A stretch of 64,000 nt of DNA from Phycisphaerae bacterium (GTDB lineage Bacteria > Planctomycetota > Phycisphaerae > Phycisphaerales > UBA1924), in NCBI GenBank assembly GCA_014192545.1, contig BJHL01000002.1:450863-514862 (forward strand), written 5' to 3'. Each line of letters opens with the position of its first letter. Position 1 is the first letter of the stretch. The notes beneath the pieces were generated by a model. That model had not been told where the DNA came from and did no database searches. It saw nothing but the letters and a program-made list of their open reading frames with translations. Of the stretch, positions 1 to 8,852 are shown one piece after another. Position numbers and translations under genes: made by a program.

Positions 1-492
1 AATCTCGCACTGCAGGGCACGCCGTTTGACTCAACTGTCAACTTCGGCGACAAGATGATTCTGCTTTCCGAGGCGTGGGGGCTCTTCTCTACGGATCAAA
101 GTGGTCCAGGCCAGGTCAATGAAGGTAGGCGCAACTGGTTTGCAATCGCTGACGTTGGCCGCTTCGGCTTCCCCGGTTCGCGTTTCGTCGGCGGCCTCGG
201 CATGACTGCAACAACCGATGTCTTCCCGGGCGACTGGGCTGGCAGCGCACCTGAACTCTTGAGCCTCGCGACCGCTTCTGACCTCAATATCTACGTGCCG
301 TGGTACCGTCACCCCAGGTCCAAGGACAGCAACCCTGTGACGAAGAACGGCGGTGCGAACTTTGCGTTCGTTGACGGCCACGTCAGTGGACTCAAGCCCG
401 CAGACGTAGCCGAGGTGCAAGGCGCACAAAGTCGCAGCACGCTGAAGGCACTTTGGTCTCCCAAAGACCCCGAGTACACCAACTTCCAGTAA
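1..492 (+). CDS. C-terminal part of H-X9-DG / DUF1559-like pseudopilin-type surface protein (5' end outside window)
   Basis: The frame is open from base 1 and ends at TAA 490-492, giving 163 codons of a protein that begins upstream. Near the end it has NGGANFAFVDGHVSGLK, which matches the planctomycete H-X9-DG signature (usual form HxGGANxxFxDGHV); here a lysine replaces the usual histidine before NGG. Such proteins normally start with a type IV pilin-like helix and are exported; that part is not visible. It lies 21 bases upstream of the binding-protein gene in the same direction, so it may belong to the sugar-uptake operon, but this is inference. Family call is good, function unknown. Confidence 0.7.
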   Translation, partial: NLALQGTPFDSTVNFGDKMILLSEAWGLFSTDQSGPGQVNEGRRNWFAIADVGRFGFPGSRFVGGLGMTATTDVFPGDWAGSAPELLSLATASDLNIYVPWYRHPRSKDSNPVTKNGGANFAFVDGHVSGLKPADVAEVQGAQSRSTLKALWSPKDPEYTNFQ

Positions 493-513
493 GACATTGT
501 CGGCTTCTCGTGA

Positions 514-1968
514 ATGACTGACGCAACGACACAATCTCCCACGTCGGCTCGCTCGACGAAAGCGACGCAGAGCCGACGGCGGTTGGCATGGCTTGGCCCT
601 GCGCTCATCGCTGCTATCGCAGTGCTGTCGGCAGCAATCGCCCTTGTCATGCCCGCGCCAAAGCGTGAAAGCGTCACGATGTGGACGTTCGCACGCATGC
701 ACGCCGACCTCTATCGCCCTGAGATTGAGGCTTGGAATGATGAGCAGACAGATTCGTCGCGCCGCGTCGAACTTTCGCTTATCGGCGTGCAAGCGATGGA
801 ACAACGCATGATGTCGGCGTTCCTCGCGGGCTTGCCCAGTGCAGACCTGATCGAAGCCGAGCGGCGAAATGCCGCGCGGGCCTTCGCTGGTCCGCTTGAA
901 AGTGTCGGATTTCTCGATCTCACGCCTTACGTCGAACGCGATGGCATCATGAATCGCGTGAACGCCGCCAGCTTCAAACCTTGGACCAAAGATGGCCGCA
1001 TCTTCGGCTTGCCGCATGACGTCCATCCGATGATGCTCGCGTATCGCGCGGACATCGTTGAGGCAGCCGGCATCGATGTTAGCAAGATCGAAACGTGGGA
1101 TGACTTCGTTCGCGTCATGCGGCCGCTGCTTTTCAAAGAAAACGGCGAACGCCGAACTGATCGCTACTTGCTGAACATTTGGGAAACCCAGATCGATCTC
1201 ATCGAAGCGATGTTGCTGCAAGGTGGCGGCGGCGTGATTGATGCGTCAGGCGTGCCGGTCATCGACAACGAAGCCAACGCTCGCGTCATCTCGCAAATTG
1301 CCCTGTGGACGAGCGGAGCCGAACCGATTGCCGCTGAAGTCAGTTTCTGGGATGCAACGGGCCACCAACTGATGCGCGACGGCTTCGTGATCGCGACGTT
1401 CGCACCTGACTGGATGTGCAACTACTGGCGCAAAGAAGTGCCTCAGCTTTCTGGCACCATGAAACTCATGCCGCTTCCGGCGTGGGATAAAGGCGGCCGG
1501 CGCACCAGCGTGTGGGGCGGCACGATGCTGGGCATTCCTCGCACCGCGAAAGACCCTGAAAAGTTGTGGCAAATCGCCAAACACTTGTACCTGTCGCGCG
1601 ATCTTGCACACAAACTCTACGAACGCGGCGATATCGTGACACCCGTCAGCGAATTCTGGCAAGACGACATCTACGACAAGCCTGATCCGTTTTTCATGGG
1701 CCAACCCAAGGGCCGCATGTACATCAATCTCGCGCCGCAGGTGCCCGACCGCTTTAGCTCGCCCTTTGGTGCAATCGCGCTGGCCCGCACGCAGAGTGCC
1801 GTGAGCCAACTTTGCAAAGTCGCTCGCGATACCAAAGCGACGAACATCGATCAACTCATGCCGAAAGCTCGCGAGTTCCTCGCCGCCGCTCAGGAAGATG
1901 CGATGCGGCACGTCAATCGCAACGTTTTCTTCGCAGATTCTCAGAAAGCAGCCGAGGTGACGCCATGA
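514..1968 (+). CDS. extracellular solute-binding protein of a carbohydrate ABC transporter
   Basis: 484 residues. A basic N-terminus (RRRLAWLG) is followed by one hydrophobic helix at about residues 27-47, so the protein looks membrane-anchored rather than a lipobox lipoprotein. The mature part starts VTMWTFARMHADLY and contains IFGLPHDVHPMMLAYR and GGTMLGIPRTAKDPEKLW, typical of family-1 sugar-binding proteins. Its stop overlaps the start of the first permease gene (ATGA at 1965-1968), so binding protein and permeases are translationally coupled. The ligand cannot be read from sequence; a plant-type oligosaccharide or glucoside is suggested by the beta-glucosidase gene in the same operon. 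Confidence 0.85.
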   Translation: MTDATTQSPTSARSTKATQSRRRLAWLGPALIAAIAVLSAAIALVMPAPKRESVTMWTFARMHADLYRPEIEAWNDEQTDSSRRVELSLIGVQAMEQRMMSAFLAGLPSADLIEAERRNAARAFAGPLESVGFLDLTPYVERDGIMNRVNAASFKPWTKDGRIFGLPHDVHPMMLAYRADIVEAAGIDVSKIETWDDFVRVMRPLLFKENGERRTDRYLLNIWETQIDLIEAMLLQGGGGVIDASGVPVIDNEANARVISQIALWTSGAEPIAAEVSFWDATGHQLMRDGFVIATFAPDWMCNYWRKEVPQLSGTMKLMPLPAWDKGGRRTSVWGGTMLGIPRTAKDPEKLWQIAKHLYLSRDLAHKLYERGDIVTPVSEFWQDDIYDKPDPFFMGQPKGRMYINLAPQVPDRFSSPFGAIALARTQSAVSQLCKVARDTKATNIDQLMPKAREFLAAAQEDAMRHVNRNVFFADSQKAAEVTP

Positions 1969-2951
1969 GCAGCCTCGCCGCGCCCGCAACGTTGCCGGGC
2001 TCGTCATCGCCAGCGCCAGCGTCAACATCGGCTTCGGCAGATCGATCACGCTCGGTCTTCCCGTGGCTGCTGCTCGCGCCGTTCCTGCTGCTCGTACTGG
2101 TTTTCACCATTGTGCCGCTCTTTGGCGCAACGGTGCTCTCCACGCAGCAAACCTTCGGCCCCGGCACCTCGCGCTTCGTCGGCCTCTCCAACTTTCGCGG
2201 CGTATTGAGTGATCCACTCTTCTGGACCGCCTTCAAGAACACCTTCGTCTTCACGCTCGGCAGCGTCTGCGTGCAGTTGCCGCTCGCGCTGTGCTTCGCG
2301 ATGCTGCTCAACCAACCCGGCATCCGCGGCAAGACTTTCTTCCGCCTGATTCTCTTTTCGCCAGTTCTCGTTGGTGTTGTCTACGTCGCGATGATCTTCT
2401 TCGTGCTCTTCCAAAAACGCACAGGCCTCATCAACCAACTTCTCGCGGGAATCCTCCCATCATGGGACGTCGGCTTCGCATGGCTCGATCAATACATCAT
2501 GCTCGCGCTCATTCTCGCCACCCTGTGGCAGTACATGGGCTTCAACATGGTCTACTTCCTCGCGGCATTGCAGAACGTGCCCAAAGAACTCAACGAAGCC
2601 GCGAAGATGGACGGCGCAAACTGGTGGAAACGGTTTCGCCACGTGACGCTGCCTGCCATCACCCCTGTCGGTAGCTTCGTCGTGTTGCTCTCCATCATCG
2701 GCTCGTTCCAAGTTTTTGAACTGCCGTTCCTGCTGTTGCAAGGCAGCACAGGTGTCGACAACAAAGGTCTCACCATCGTCGGCTATCTCTATCAAACCGG
2801 CTTCCAATCTGGTGATCTGGGTTACGCCAGCGCGATCGGCTGGACCATCGCAATCGTCCTCGCAGTCTGCGCAGGTCTTCAGCGTTTGCTCTCCGCAGGC
2901 AGCGAAGTTTCTCGCGGTGGCAAAGTTGCTCGCGGCGGAGGTGCCAAATGA
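1965..2951 (+). CDS. carbohydrate ABC transporter permease, MalF/UgpA type
   Basis: 328 residues starting at the ATG that overlaps the stop of the binding protein. A proline/serine-rich cytoplasmic lead (about residues 1-27) precedes the first membrane helix (WLLLAPFLLLVLVFTIVPLFG). The cytoplasmic EAA loop that docks the ATPase is clear: NEAAKMDGANWWKRFRHVTLP. Six membrane helices are expected and visible as hydrophobic blocks. Partner of the next gene in a heterodimeric inner-membrane channel. No ATP-binding subunit is encoded nearby, so a shared ATPase elsewhere is likely. Confidence 0.9.
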   Translation: MSSLAAPATLPGSSSPAPASTSASADRSRSVFPWLLLAPFLLLVLVFTIVPLFGATVLSTQQTFGPGTSRFVGLSNFRGVLSDPLFWTAFKNTFVFTLGSVCVQLPLALCFAMLLNQPGIRGKTFFRLILFSPVLVGVVYVAMIFFVLFQKRTGLINQLLAGILPSWDVGFAWLDQYIMLALILATLWQYMGFNMVYFLAALQNVPKELNEAAKMDGANWWKRFRHVTLPAITPVGSFVVLLSIIGSFQVFELPFLLLQGSTGVDNKGLTIVGYLYQTGFQSGDLGYASAIGWTIAIVLAVCAGLQRLLSAGSEVSRGGKVARGGGAK

Positions 2952-3790
2952 AACCTCGCGCAATTGCAACCTACTGCATCGTCGTGCCCGCTTGCATCGT
3001 CATCGCACTGCCGCTTGTCTGGCTGCTTATCGCATCGCTCAAAAGCAGTGAAGACTTTTTCACTTCTCCATTTCTGCCTCGCGGCGATGGCTTCTTGGGC
3101 ATCGCTTGGGACCGCCTGACGCTCGACAACTTCCGCAACTTGCTCAGCAAAACTGGCTTCGCCCGTTCGCTGCTCGCAAGTTCACTGCTCGCCTCCGTCA
3201 CGGCAACGCTCGCAACACTCATCTGCGCAGCGGCCGGCTACGCACTCGCTCGCCTGCACTTCCGCGGCAAGCGCGGCGTGACGTGGCTCGTGCTCGCGTG
3301 CCTCATCATCCCTGGCCCCCTGCTGCTTTCGCCGGGCTTCCAAGTGCTTTATCACCTCAGTTTGCTCGACACATTCATGGGCCTGATCTTGCCTGCAATC
3401 GGCCCGGCTTTCGGCGTGTATCTTTTCAGGCAAGCCACAGTCTCAAGCGTGCCTCCCGAACTGCTCGAAGCAGCACGCATGGATGGCTGCTCAGAGTTTC
3501 GCATTTTCTGGCGCGTGGCGTTGCCGCTCTTGCAGCCCATGATCGCGGCCTTCATGCTCATCACATTCCTGAGCGTGTGGAACAACTTTATTAATCCGCA
3601 GGTTGTGCTCCAGTCTGCTGAAAAGTTCCCGCTCGCCGTTATGATCGCACAACTCAAAGATGTCTACTCGCAAGACTACGGCCTCATGATGGCGGGCACA
3701 ATGCTCTCTATCCTGCCGGTTGCAGGCTTGTTCATGCTTCTTCAACGTGACTTTGTCGCTGGTCTCACCAGCGGCGCGGTCAAGGGATAG
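2948..3790 (+). CDS. carbohydrate ABC transporter permease, MalG/UgpE type
   Basis: 280 residues, starting at an ATG that overlaps the previous stop by four bases. The N-terminal helix is ATYCIVVPACIVIALPLVWLL, and the EAA loop reads LEAARMDGCSEFRIFWRVALP, the docking motif for the ATP-binding subunit. Length and order after the MalF-type gene fit the second permease of a CUT1 sugar importer. The gene is followed after five bases by the beta-glucosidase reading frame, so the four genes from 514 to 5277 are very probably one transcript. Confidence 0.9.
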   Translation: MKPRAIATYCIVVPACIVIALPLVWLLIASLKSSEDFFTSPFLPRGDGFLGIAWDRLTLDNFRNLLSKTGFARSLLASSLLASVTATLATLICAAAGYALARLHFRGKRGVTWLVLACLIIPGPLLLSPGFQVLYHLSLLDTFMGLILPAIGPAFGVYLFRQATVSSVPPELLEAARMDGCSEFRIFWRVALPLLQPMIAAFMLITFLSVWNNFINPQVVLQSAEKFPLAVMIAQLKDVYSQDYGLMMAGTMLSILPVAGLFMLLQRDFVAGLTSGAVKG

Positions 3791-3795
3791 CCTGC

Positions 3796-5277
3796 ATGCT
3801 TATCGAAGTGAAAGGATCGACGATGCCCTCACCTTCAACCCAGCCTCCCGCCCCTGTTCAATTCCCCGCCAACTTCACGTGGGGCGTTGCCGCATCCAGC
3901 TATCAGATCGAAGGCGGCTCCTCGCCCGATCTTCGTGGCGAAAGCGTTTGGGACGCATTTTGCCGCAAAAACGGTGCAGTTTTTGAGAATCATCAAGGCG
4001 GCTTCGCGTGCGACCACTACAACCGCTACGACGCTGACGCTGCCCTCATGGCGAGCCTTGGCGCCAAGGCCTATCGCCTCTCGGTCATGTGGCCGCGCGT
4101 GATGAAAGAAGGCGTCGGTGCTGTCAACGCCATTGGCCTTGACTTCTACGACAAACTCGTCGACTCACTCCTCGCACACGGCGTTGAGCCATGGGTCACG
4201 CTCTTTCATTGGGACTTCCCCCTCGCCCTCTACCACCGCGGTGGCTGGCTCAATCGCGATAGCGCAGAGTGGTTCGGCGAGTACACGACCAAGGTTGTCG
4301 AGCGCCTCTCTGATCGCGTCACCAACTGGATGACCATCAACGAGCCGCAAGTCTTCCTGCAACTTGGTCACGCTGATGGCAAGCACGCACCCGGCGTGCA
4401 ATTGCCTTTGCGAGAAACACTGCTCGCCGCGCACAATGCGCTGCGCGCTCACGGCCGTAGCGTGCAAGCCATCCGCGCTGCTGCCAAGAAGCCCGCTCGC
4501 GTGGGCTGGGCGCCAGTGGGCCACGTCAGTTATCCCGTTGACAATGACCCCGCGAACATCGACGCTGCCCGCGCGGCAACCTTCGCGATTCAGCAGCCCC
4601 ACCTGTGGAACAACACGTGGTTTGCTGATCCGGTCTGCCTGGGTTGCTATCCAGAAGATGGTCTGCGCGTCTACGGCAACAACGTCCCCTCGCATCCCGT
4701 CAGCGACATGGACCTCATCCACCAGAAGCTCGACTTCTACGGCGTGAATATTTATTCAGGCGCGTGCGTCAAAGCGGCCACGCCCGCAGCGGCTGGTGGT
4801 CCTTCATGGGAAGCTGTCAACCCCCAGCCCGGCAACCCGCGCAACACCATGGATTGGAACATGGCCCCGCAGGCCCTGCACTTTGGCCCGCGTTTCCTGT
4901 TTGATCGTTACCGCCTGCCCATCGTCATCACCGAGAACGGCACGTGCAGCACCGACTGGACCGACATGCACGGCCGTGTGCTTGATCCCCAGCGCGTTGA
5001 TTACACGCGTCGCTACCTGCTCGCCTTGCACGAAGCCATCGCCCAAGGCACGAACGTCCGCGGCTACTTCCACTGGAGCTTCATGGACAACTTCGAGTGG
5101 GCCGAAGGCTACAAGCAGCGGTTTGGTCTCGTGCACGTTGATTACGCCACGCAGAAGCGCACGCCCAAACTCTCGGCATATTGGTACAAACGCGTGATGG
5201 AAACGCGCGGCGCTTCATTGACCGAGCCGACGGACTTGTCCTTCGCGCCGGTTGATCCAGCTGCTGCTATTCGCTGA
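3796..5277 (+). CDS. family GH1 beta-glucosidase
   Basis: 493 residues from ATG 3796; a second in-frame ATG at 3823 (MPSPSTQPP) also has a good ribosome site (AAAGGA six bases before it) and may be the true start. The GH1 signature FPANFTWGVAASSYQIEGG is near the N-terminus. The acid/base glutamate is E183 in TINEPQ and the nucleophile is E380 in ITENGT, counted from 3796; GYFHWSFMDNFEWAEGY closes the active site. No signal peptide is seen, so it should act in the cytoplasm on glucosides imported by the ABC transporter encoded just upstream. Known substrates of the family are beta-glucosides and beta-galactosides; the exact one is unknown. Confidence 0.93.
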   Translation: MLIEVKGSTMPSPSTQPPAPVQFPANFTWGVAASSYQIEGGSSPDLRGESVWDAFCRKNGAVFENHQGGFACDHYNRYDADAALMASLGAKAYRLSVMWPRVMKEGVGAVNAIGLDFYDKLVDSLLAHGVEPWVTLFHWDFPLALYHRGGWLNRDSAEWFGEYTTKVVERLSDRVTNWMTINEPQVFLQLGHADGKHAPGVQLPLRETLLAAHNALRAHGRSVQAIRAAAKKPARVGWAPVGHVSYPVDNDPANIDAARAATFAIQQPHLWNNTWFADPVCLGCYPEDGLRVYGNNVPSHPVSDMDLIHQKLDFYGVNIYSGACVKAATPAAAGGPSWEAVNPQPGNPRNTMDWNMAPQALHFGPRFLFDRYRLPIVITENGTCSTDWTDMHGRVLDPQRVDYTRRYLLALHEAIAQGTNVRGYFHWSFMDNFEWAEGYKQRFGLVHVDYATQKRTPKLSAYWYKRVMETRGASLTEPTDLSFAPVDPAAAIR

Positions 5278-5356
5278 ACTGCGAGTTTGAAGTTCGCTAC
5301 GTCTTGCACAAGAAGCATCAATTCGCATCACATCGCATCAAGCATGCGCGGCACGA

Positions 5357-5884
5357 TCACACCTGATCGCTGTCGCCCCATGCCACGCCGCTTGTTCGCA
5401 GCAATATCTTGAAGCCCTCGCCAAACACAAAGTTGTGCGCGGGGAACGCGATGCCCTGCATGTTGTTGTCGATGTTGCTGAACATCAGATCAATCTGCCC
5501 CACCACACGCGGCGTGGGGTTCATAGACGGCTCGATGAGTTCAACCACGCCCGTGGTCGCCGCGCCTTGTGCGTCCAGTTGCTGCACCGTCGCGATGTAT
5601 CGCAGCGTGCAACCGGGCCCGGCATCGGCGTTCATCTCAGCTTTGCTCACCTTGGCCAGAATGACCTTGTGCCGAAAGCTGTCAGCATGCCCAACCAGAA
5701 TGCCTGCAGACTGCGCCATGCCTTCAACGATCAGACTCATAGGCATCACAGGCAGCGCGGGCTTGCTCGCGGTTGCTTGAAAATGATCCTGCAGATGCTC
5801 TTCCGCCAAGCTGACGTGCTTGATTGCAACCAGCCGCTGGCGGGGAACGAGTTCGATGATGCGATCAATCCACATCCAACGCAT
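5357..5884 (-). CDS. FabZ-like (3R)-hydroxyacyl-ACP dehydratase, hot-dog fold
   Basis: 175 residues, ATG at 5884. WIDRIIELVPRQRLVAIKHVSLAEEHLQDHF is FabZ-like, and the catalytic pair can be placed at H34 (in QDHF) and E54 (in VEGMAQ). The loop between them, QATASKPALPVMPMSL, is longer than and different from the usual PGxPxMPG of FabZ. It would dehydrate hydroxyacyl groups on an acyl carrier protein; an ACP gene lies 54 bases upstream on the same strand. Given the altered loop and the absence of other fab genes here, it may serve a special acyl chain rather than general fatty acid synthesis (inference). Confidence 0.75.
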   Translation of the reverse strand: MRWMWIDRIIELVPRQRLVAIKHVSLAEEHLQDHFQATASKPALPVMPMSLIVEGMAQSAGILVGHADSFRHKVILAKVSKAEMNADAGPGCTLRYIATVQQLDAQGAATTGVVELIEPSMNPTPRVVGQIDLMFSNIDNNMQGIAFPAHNFVFGEGFKILLRTSGVAWGDSDQV

Positions 5885-5910
5885 GCATGAACCCCACGGC
5901 TTACCAATGC

Positions 5911-5938
5911 CTAGTCCCTAGTCCCTAGTTCCTCGTCC
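5911..5938. repeat. short tandem repeat, four 7-base units
   Basis: Four successive 7-base units (CTAGTCC, CTAGTCC, CTAGTTC, CTCGTCC) fill the short space between the FabZ-like gene and the stop codon of the ACP gene. No function is known. Confidence 0.7.
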
Positions 5939-6322
5939 CTACTTCTTCAACTTCATCTCAACAAACTTCACAAGCGTCTCCACCGTGAACAACTCGCCGA
6001 CCTTCGCAATCTGCGGGTCTTTCTCAAACGCCGAAAAGTCCACGTGCGGCATGCGGCCCTTGAGGCTCACGAGTCCGTCCGCCGTGATCTTGCCGTTCTG
6101 CACGAACTTAGGGTCCTGCGCACCACCCTCCGGAAACAGCTCGCCCTGAGCGATCTTGATGCCAAAGGCCTGCTCGATCTTGAAGACGATGTCGAGGAAG
6201 TCAATTGACTCAGCCCCGAGGTCCTTGGTGAGCACGCTGCTCATGGTCACCTCGTCGTCGTCGACCGCCAAAGCGTCAACGAGAATGGTCTGCACCTTCT
6301 TGAAAATGTCATCACGTGTCAT
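5939..6322 (-). CDS. acyl carrier protein, extended form
   Basis: 127 residues, ATG at 6322. DLGAESIDFLDIVFKIEQAFGIKI is an ACP helix-2 region; S39 in GAESID is the expected phosphopantetheine site, with ESI in place of the usual DSL. It is about 50 residues longer than a standard ACP because of an insertion (ELFPEGGAQDPKFVQNGKI and onward, about residues 61-105) before the last helix. It lies directly upstream of the FabZ-like gene on the same strand and may be its dedicated carrier. Identity as an ACP is secure; the pathway is not. Confidence 0.85.
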   Translation of the reverse strand: MTRDDIFKKVQTILVDALAVDDDEVTMSSVLTKDLGAESIDFLDIVFKIEQAFGIKIAQGELFPEGGAQDPKFVQNGKITADGLVSLKGRMPHVDFSAFEKDPQIAKVGELFTVETLVKFVEMKLKK

Positions 6323-6490
6323 GCGGGTAGGATGCTTGCGGCCGATTGTTCGTTACGACTATTCAGATCAACACCAAACCACGCAAGCCGGCCGACCTGC
6401 GAGTTGGGTGTTGAGCATCATAATAGCGGCAAACCGAGGGAAAAACACTGGTCGCGAAGAGTTTGCGATGTCTAACAGACACCACGGCCA

Positions 6491-6518
6491 AAGAAAAACG
6501 CCCGCAATCACGCGGGCG
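6491..6518 (-). terminator. Rho-independent terminator of the trigger factor gene
   Basis: On the minus strand a CGCCCGC / GCGGGCG stem with a short loop is followed by a run of five T. It lies about 40 bases past the trigger factor stop codon. Confidence 0.8.
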
Positions 6519-6556
6519 CCGATCATCACTTGTCGTGAAAAGCAGAAGCTTGAGCC

Positions 6557-7912
6557 TTAGCCCTGCTTCTTCGCCCACTCGTTGAACTCTTCCGCCTTCA
6601 TTTCGCTGATCTTCGCCTTCGCGATGATCGCGTCCATGCTCTTGTGGTCGCGAATCTGCGTCACGAGCGCGTTCACCTGGTTGGTGCGGCGAAGTTCCTG
6701 AGCCATCTGGTCAGGGCGAACGTTGCGCTGCATCGCCATCTGCGTGATGCGCTGGTTCACCTCCTGCTGCGTCACCTGCGTGTTCAGTTGCTCTGCCACG
6801 CGGAACATCACGAAGAACATCTTGAGGTCGCGCTGAGCCGCAACGCTGCTGGCAGCGCGAAGCTCAGCCATGTGCTCTTCAATCTTGTGCGGCTCGATGC
6901 CGCGGTACATGAGCTCAAGCCGGCGACGCTCAAGCGTGCGAGCGGCTTGCTGAGCCGTCACGCGAGCGGGCAAGTCTACCTTGGTCGTATCCGCAAGATA
7001 CTTGGCAACTTGGCTGTGCATCGCCGACTGCTGCTGAATCTGCACATTCACGCCCAGACGCTGCTTGATGGCGTCCTTCATCTGCTGCTCAGACTCAAGG
7101 CCAAACGCCTTGACGACATCTTCGATTTTCGCGGCGATGATGCGGTCGATGCGGTCAATCTTGAACGTCATCGTCAGATCGGCATTGCGAATGCCTTCGA
7201 CTTCGTGCTGCTCAGGACCCTTGGCCTTGATCGTGAACTCATCGCCGACGCCAGCCTTGGCCATCTGCTTGTCAAAGTCTTCCACCATGATTCCAAGAAT
7301 CATGCCCTTGCCGTTTTTGTCCTTGCTGGGCTTCTGCACAACAGCGCCTTGCAGGTCATAGAACGTCTCGCCCTTGGGACCGACCATCTTCGCATGGCCA
7401 GTCAGGTAATCGCCAGCTTCCGCAGCATCGCGGCTTTCCAGCGCACCTTCGTTGATACAAATCTTCTTGATTTCCTCGTTCACCACATCTTCGGTGACTT
7501 CGAGCATCGGCTTCTTGATCTCGATGCCTTCGAGGCTGGGCAATTCAAACTCGGGCAAAATTTCAACTTCAACTTCAAAGCTGAAGGGCTTGCCGTCTTG
7601 CAGATCAACCTTGTCCAGATTGCCGCCTGAGGGATCGCCGACGATCTTGAGCTTCAGGTCCGCAACGGCATCTTGGAAAGCCTTGCTCGCCAGCTCAGCC
7701 TTCGCATCGCGACGGACATTGGCGCCGAACTTCTTCTCGACGTACTGGCGAGGAGCCCGGCCCTGACGGAAGCCCGGCAGCGTGACCTGGCTGGTCAGCA
7801 TGTCAATGCTGGTCTTGAGTTTTTCTTCAACGACCGCCGCAGGAACCTCGATCGTGAGTTTCTTGAGGTTGGGGCCTGCATCAATGACGTTGACTTTGTT
7901 GGTAGTGGACAT
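6557..7912 (-). CDS. tig: trigger factor, ribosome-associated chaperone and peptidyl-prolyl isomerase
   Basis: 451 residues from ATG 7912 (MSTTNKVNVI); the frame stays open upstream, but this start fits the family and is preceded by AAAGG. The ribosome-docking signature GFRQGRAP is at residues 47-54. A central FKBP-like segment follows (about 165-250) and then a long helical C-terminal arm ending KISEMKAEEFNEWAKKQG. It binds near the exit tunnel and shields nascent chains. It is a single gene here; clpP and clpX, its usual neighbours in many bacteria, are not in this window. A clear terminator follows it. Confidence 0.93.
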   Translation of the reverse strand: MSTTNKVNVIDAGPNLKKLTIEVPAAVVEEKLKTSIDMLTSQVTLPGFRQGRAPRQYVEKKFGANVRRDAKAELASKAFQDAVADLKLKIVGDPSGGNLDKVDLQDGKPFSFEVEVEILPEFELPSLEGIEIKKPMLEVTEDVVNEEIKKICINEGALESRDAAEAGDYLTGHAKMVGPKGETFYDLQGAVVQKPSKDKNGKGMILGIMVEDFDKQMAKAGVGDEFTIKAKGPEQHEVEGIRNADLTMTFKIDRIDRIIAAKIEDVVKAFGLESEQQMKDAIKQRLGVNVQIQQQSAMHSQVAKYLADTTKVDLPARVTAQQAARTLERRRLELMYRGIEPHKIEEHMAELRAASSVAAQRDLKMFFVMFRVAEQLNTQVTQQEVNQRITQMAMQRNVRPDQMAQELRRTNQVNALVTQIRDHKSMDAIIAKAKISEMKAEEFNEWAKKQG

Positions 7913-8096
7913 GATTCGTGCAACCTTTGACAAGTCCGACGCGCATTTGTTCAAGAACAGGTAAAGACACCCGTGCATTGCACAAACGCACGCCTCATGC
8001 ACTGGAACAGAACAGATCCAGCGCACGAAATGGGGGGCGTGACGGGAAGCGGCAAGGATAGCCGCCTGAGTTCACAAGGCAACGAAGTCCAAACAA

Positions 8097-8125
8097 TCGA
8101 AACTTGCCCGCAAGGGTGCTATGCT
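8097..8125 (+). promoter_or_regulatory. putative promoter of tRNA-Leu
   Basis: TCGAAA (8097-8102), a 17-base spacer and TATGCT (8120-8125) resemble a housekeeping -35/-10 pair, each with four of six consensus bases. Expected transcription start is about 8 bases before the tRNA. Confidence 0.4.
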
Positions 8126-8139
8126 CCCCTCCCCGAATT

Positions 8140-8224
8140 GCCGGAGTGGCGGAATTGGCAGACGCGCTGGATTCAAAATCCAGTTCCCCCTAAAGGAGTG
8201 TGGGTTCAAGTCCCTCCTCCGGCA
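8140..8224 (+). tRNA. tRNA-Leu, anticodon CAA
   Basis: An 85-base sequence folds as a long-variable-arm tRNA. The acceptor stem GCCGGAG pairs with CTCCGGC, the anticodon stem CTGGA pairs with TCCAG around loop TTCAAAA giving anticodon CAA, and GGTTCAAGTCC is the T-loop. It reads UUG leucine codons. The 3' CCA is not encoded, since A8224 is followed by CTT, so CCA must be added by the nucleotidyltransferase. Confidence 0.95.
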
Positions 8225-8429
8225 CTTGCCGCAACCGTGTCGCCTTTATTGGCGGATGGTCGGCTAGACTCACGTCCTGTTTGTGGACCGGACACGGGCG
8301 CGTCGCCCGGATGAATCGCATCGCACTCGCCGTGGCTCGCAGGAGTCTTTCGGTACCGGGGGCTGCGGGCCGTTCCGCCTAGCAAACACGACGAGACAAC
8401 ACCCGCACCAGTCGGGAAAGGACATTGAC

Positions 8430-8750
8430 ATGGGCGATCAACCCCAAGGCGAACAGCGTCAGATTCAGCTCCGCATCGACGAAAGCAAGATGCAGACCAC
8501 CTACGCCAACACCATCCGCACCTCCACCACCCAAGACGAAGTCGTCCTCGACTTCGGCATGAACCTCCCCGTTCCCGGTCCTGACAACCAGCCCGCCCTC
8601 GTCTTCGGCGTCGGCAGCCGCGTCGTCATGAACTGGCAAGGCGCCAAGCGCCTCGCCATCAGCCTGGGCCAAGTCGTTCGCCAGTACGAAGAGCGCGCGG
8701 GCGAAATCAACCTCGGCAACCGCCAAGGCGGCCCCCGCATCAGCCAATAA
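8430..8750 (+). CDS. DUF3467 family protein
   Basis: 106 residues from ATG 8430, which has AAAGGA seven bases upstream; the frame is open further upstream but that part reads as non-coding leader. The core RIDESKMQTTYANTIRTSTT and VVMNWQGAKRLAISLGQVVRQYEE match the small DUF3467 family, whose function is not known. No membrane segment or signal peptide. It is preceded by a roughly 200-base GC-rich stretch after the tRNA and followed by a strong terminator, so it looks like a single-gene transcript. Confidence 0.85.
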   Translation: MGDQPQGEQRQIQLRIDESKMQTTYANTIRTSTTQDEVVLDFGMNLPVPGPDNQPALVFGVGSRVVMNWQGAKRLAISLGQVVRQYEERAGEINLGNRQGGPRISQ

Positions 8751-8792
8751 GCTGACGCGCCCACAACAATTCCAGTCAAGATAACTGTGAAA

Positions 8793-8830
8793 AAGAGGCC
8801 TCGCACACGCGGGGCCTCTTGTCATTTTGT
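8793..8830 (+). terminator. Rho-independent terminator after the DUF3467 gene
   Basis: AGAGGCCTCGC and GCGGGGCCTCT form a stem around loop ACAC, followed by TTGTCATTTT. It lies about 40 bases past the stop codon. Confidence 0.75.
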
Positions 8831-8852
8831 CCCGCGTATACGATCATTCATC

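Noticed and set aside
8225..8429. Possible small RNA or second tRNA in the GC-rich stretch after tRNA-Leu.
   Set aside because: Local stems are visible but no tRNA arm pattern or known RNA family; it is probably the leader of the DUF3467 gene.
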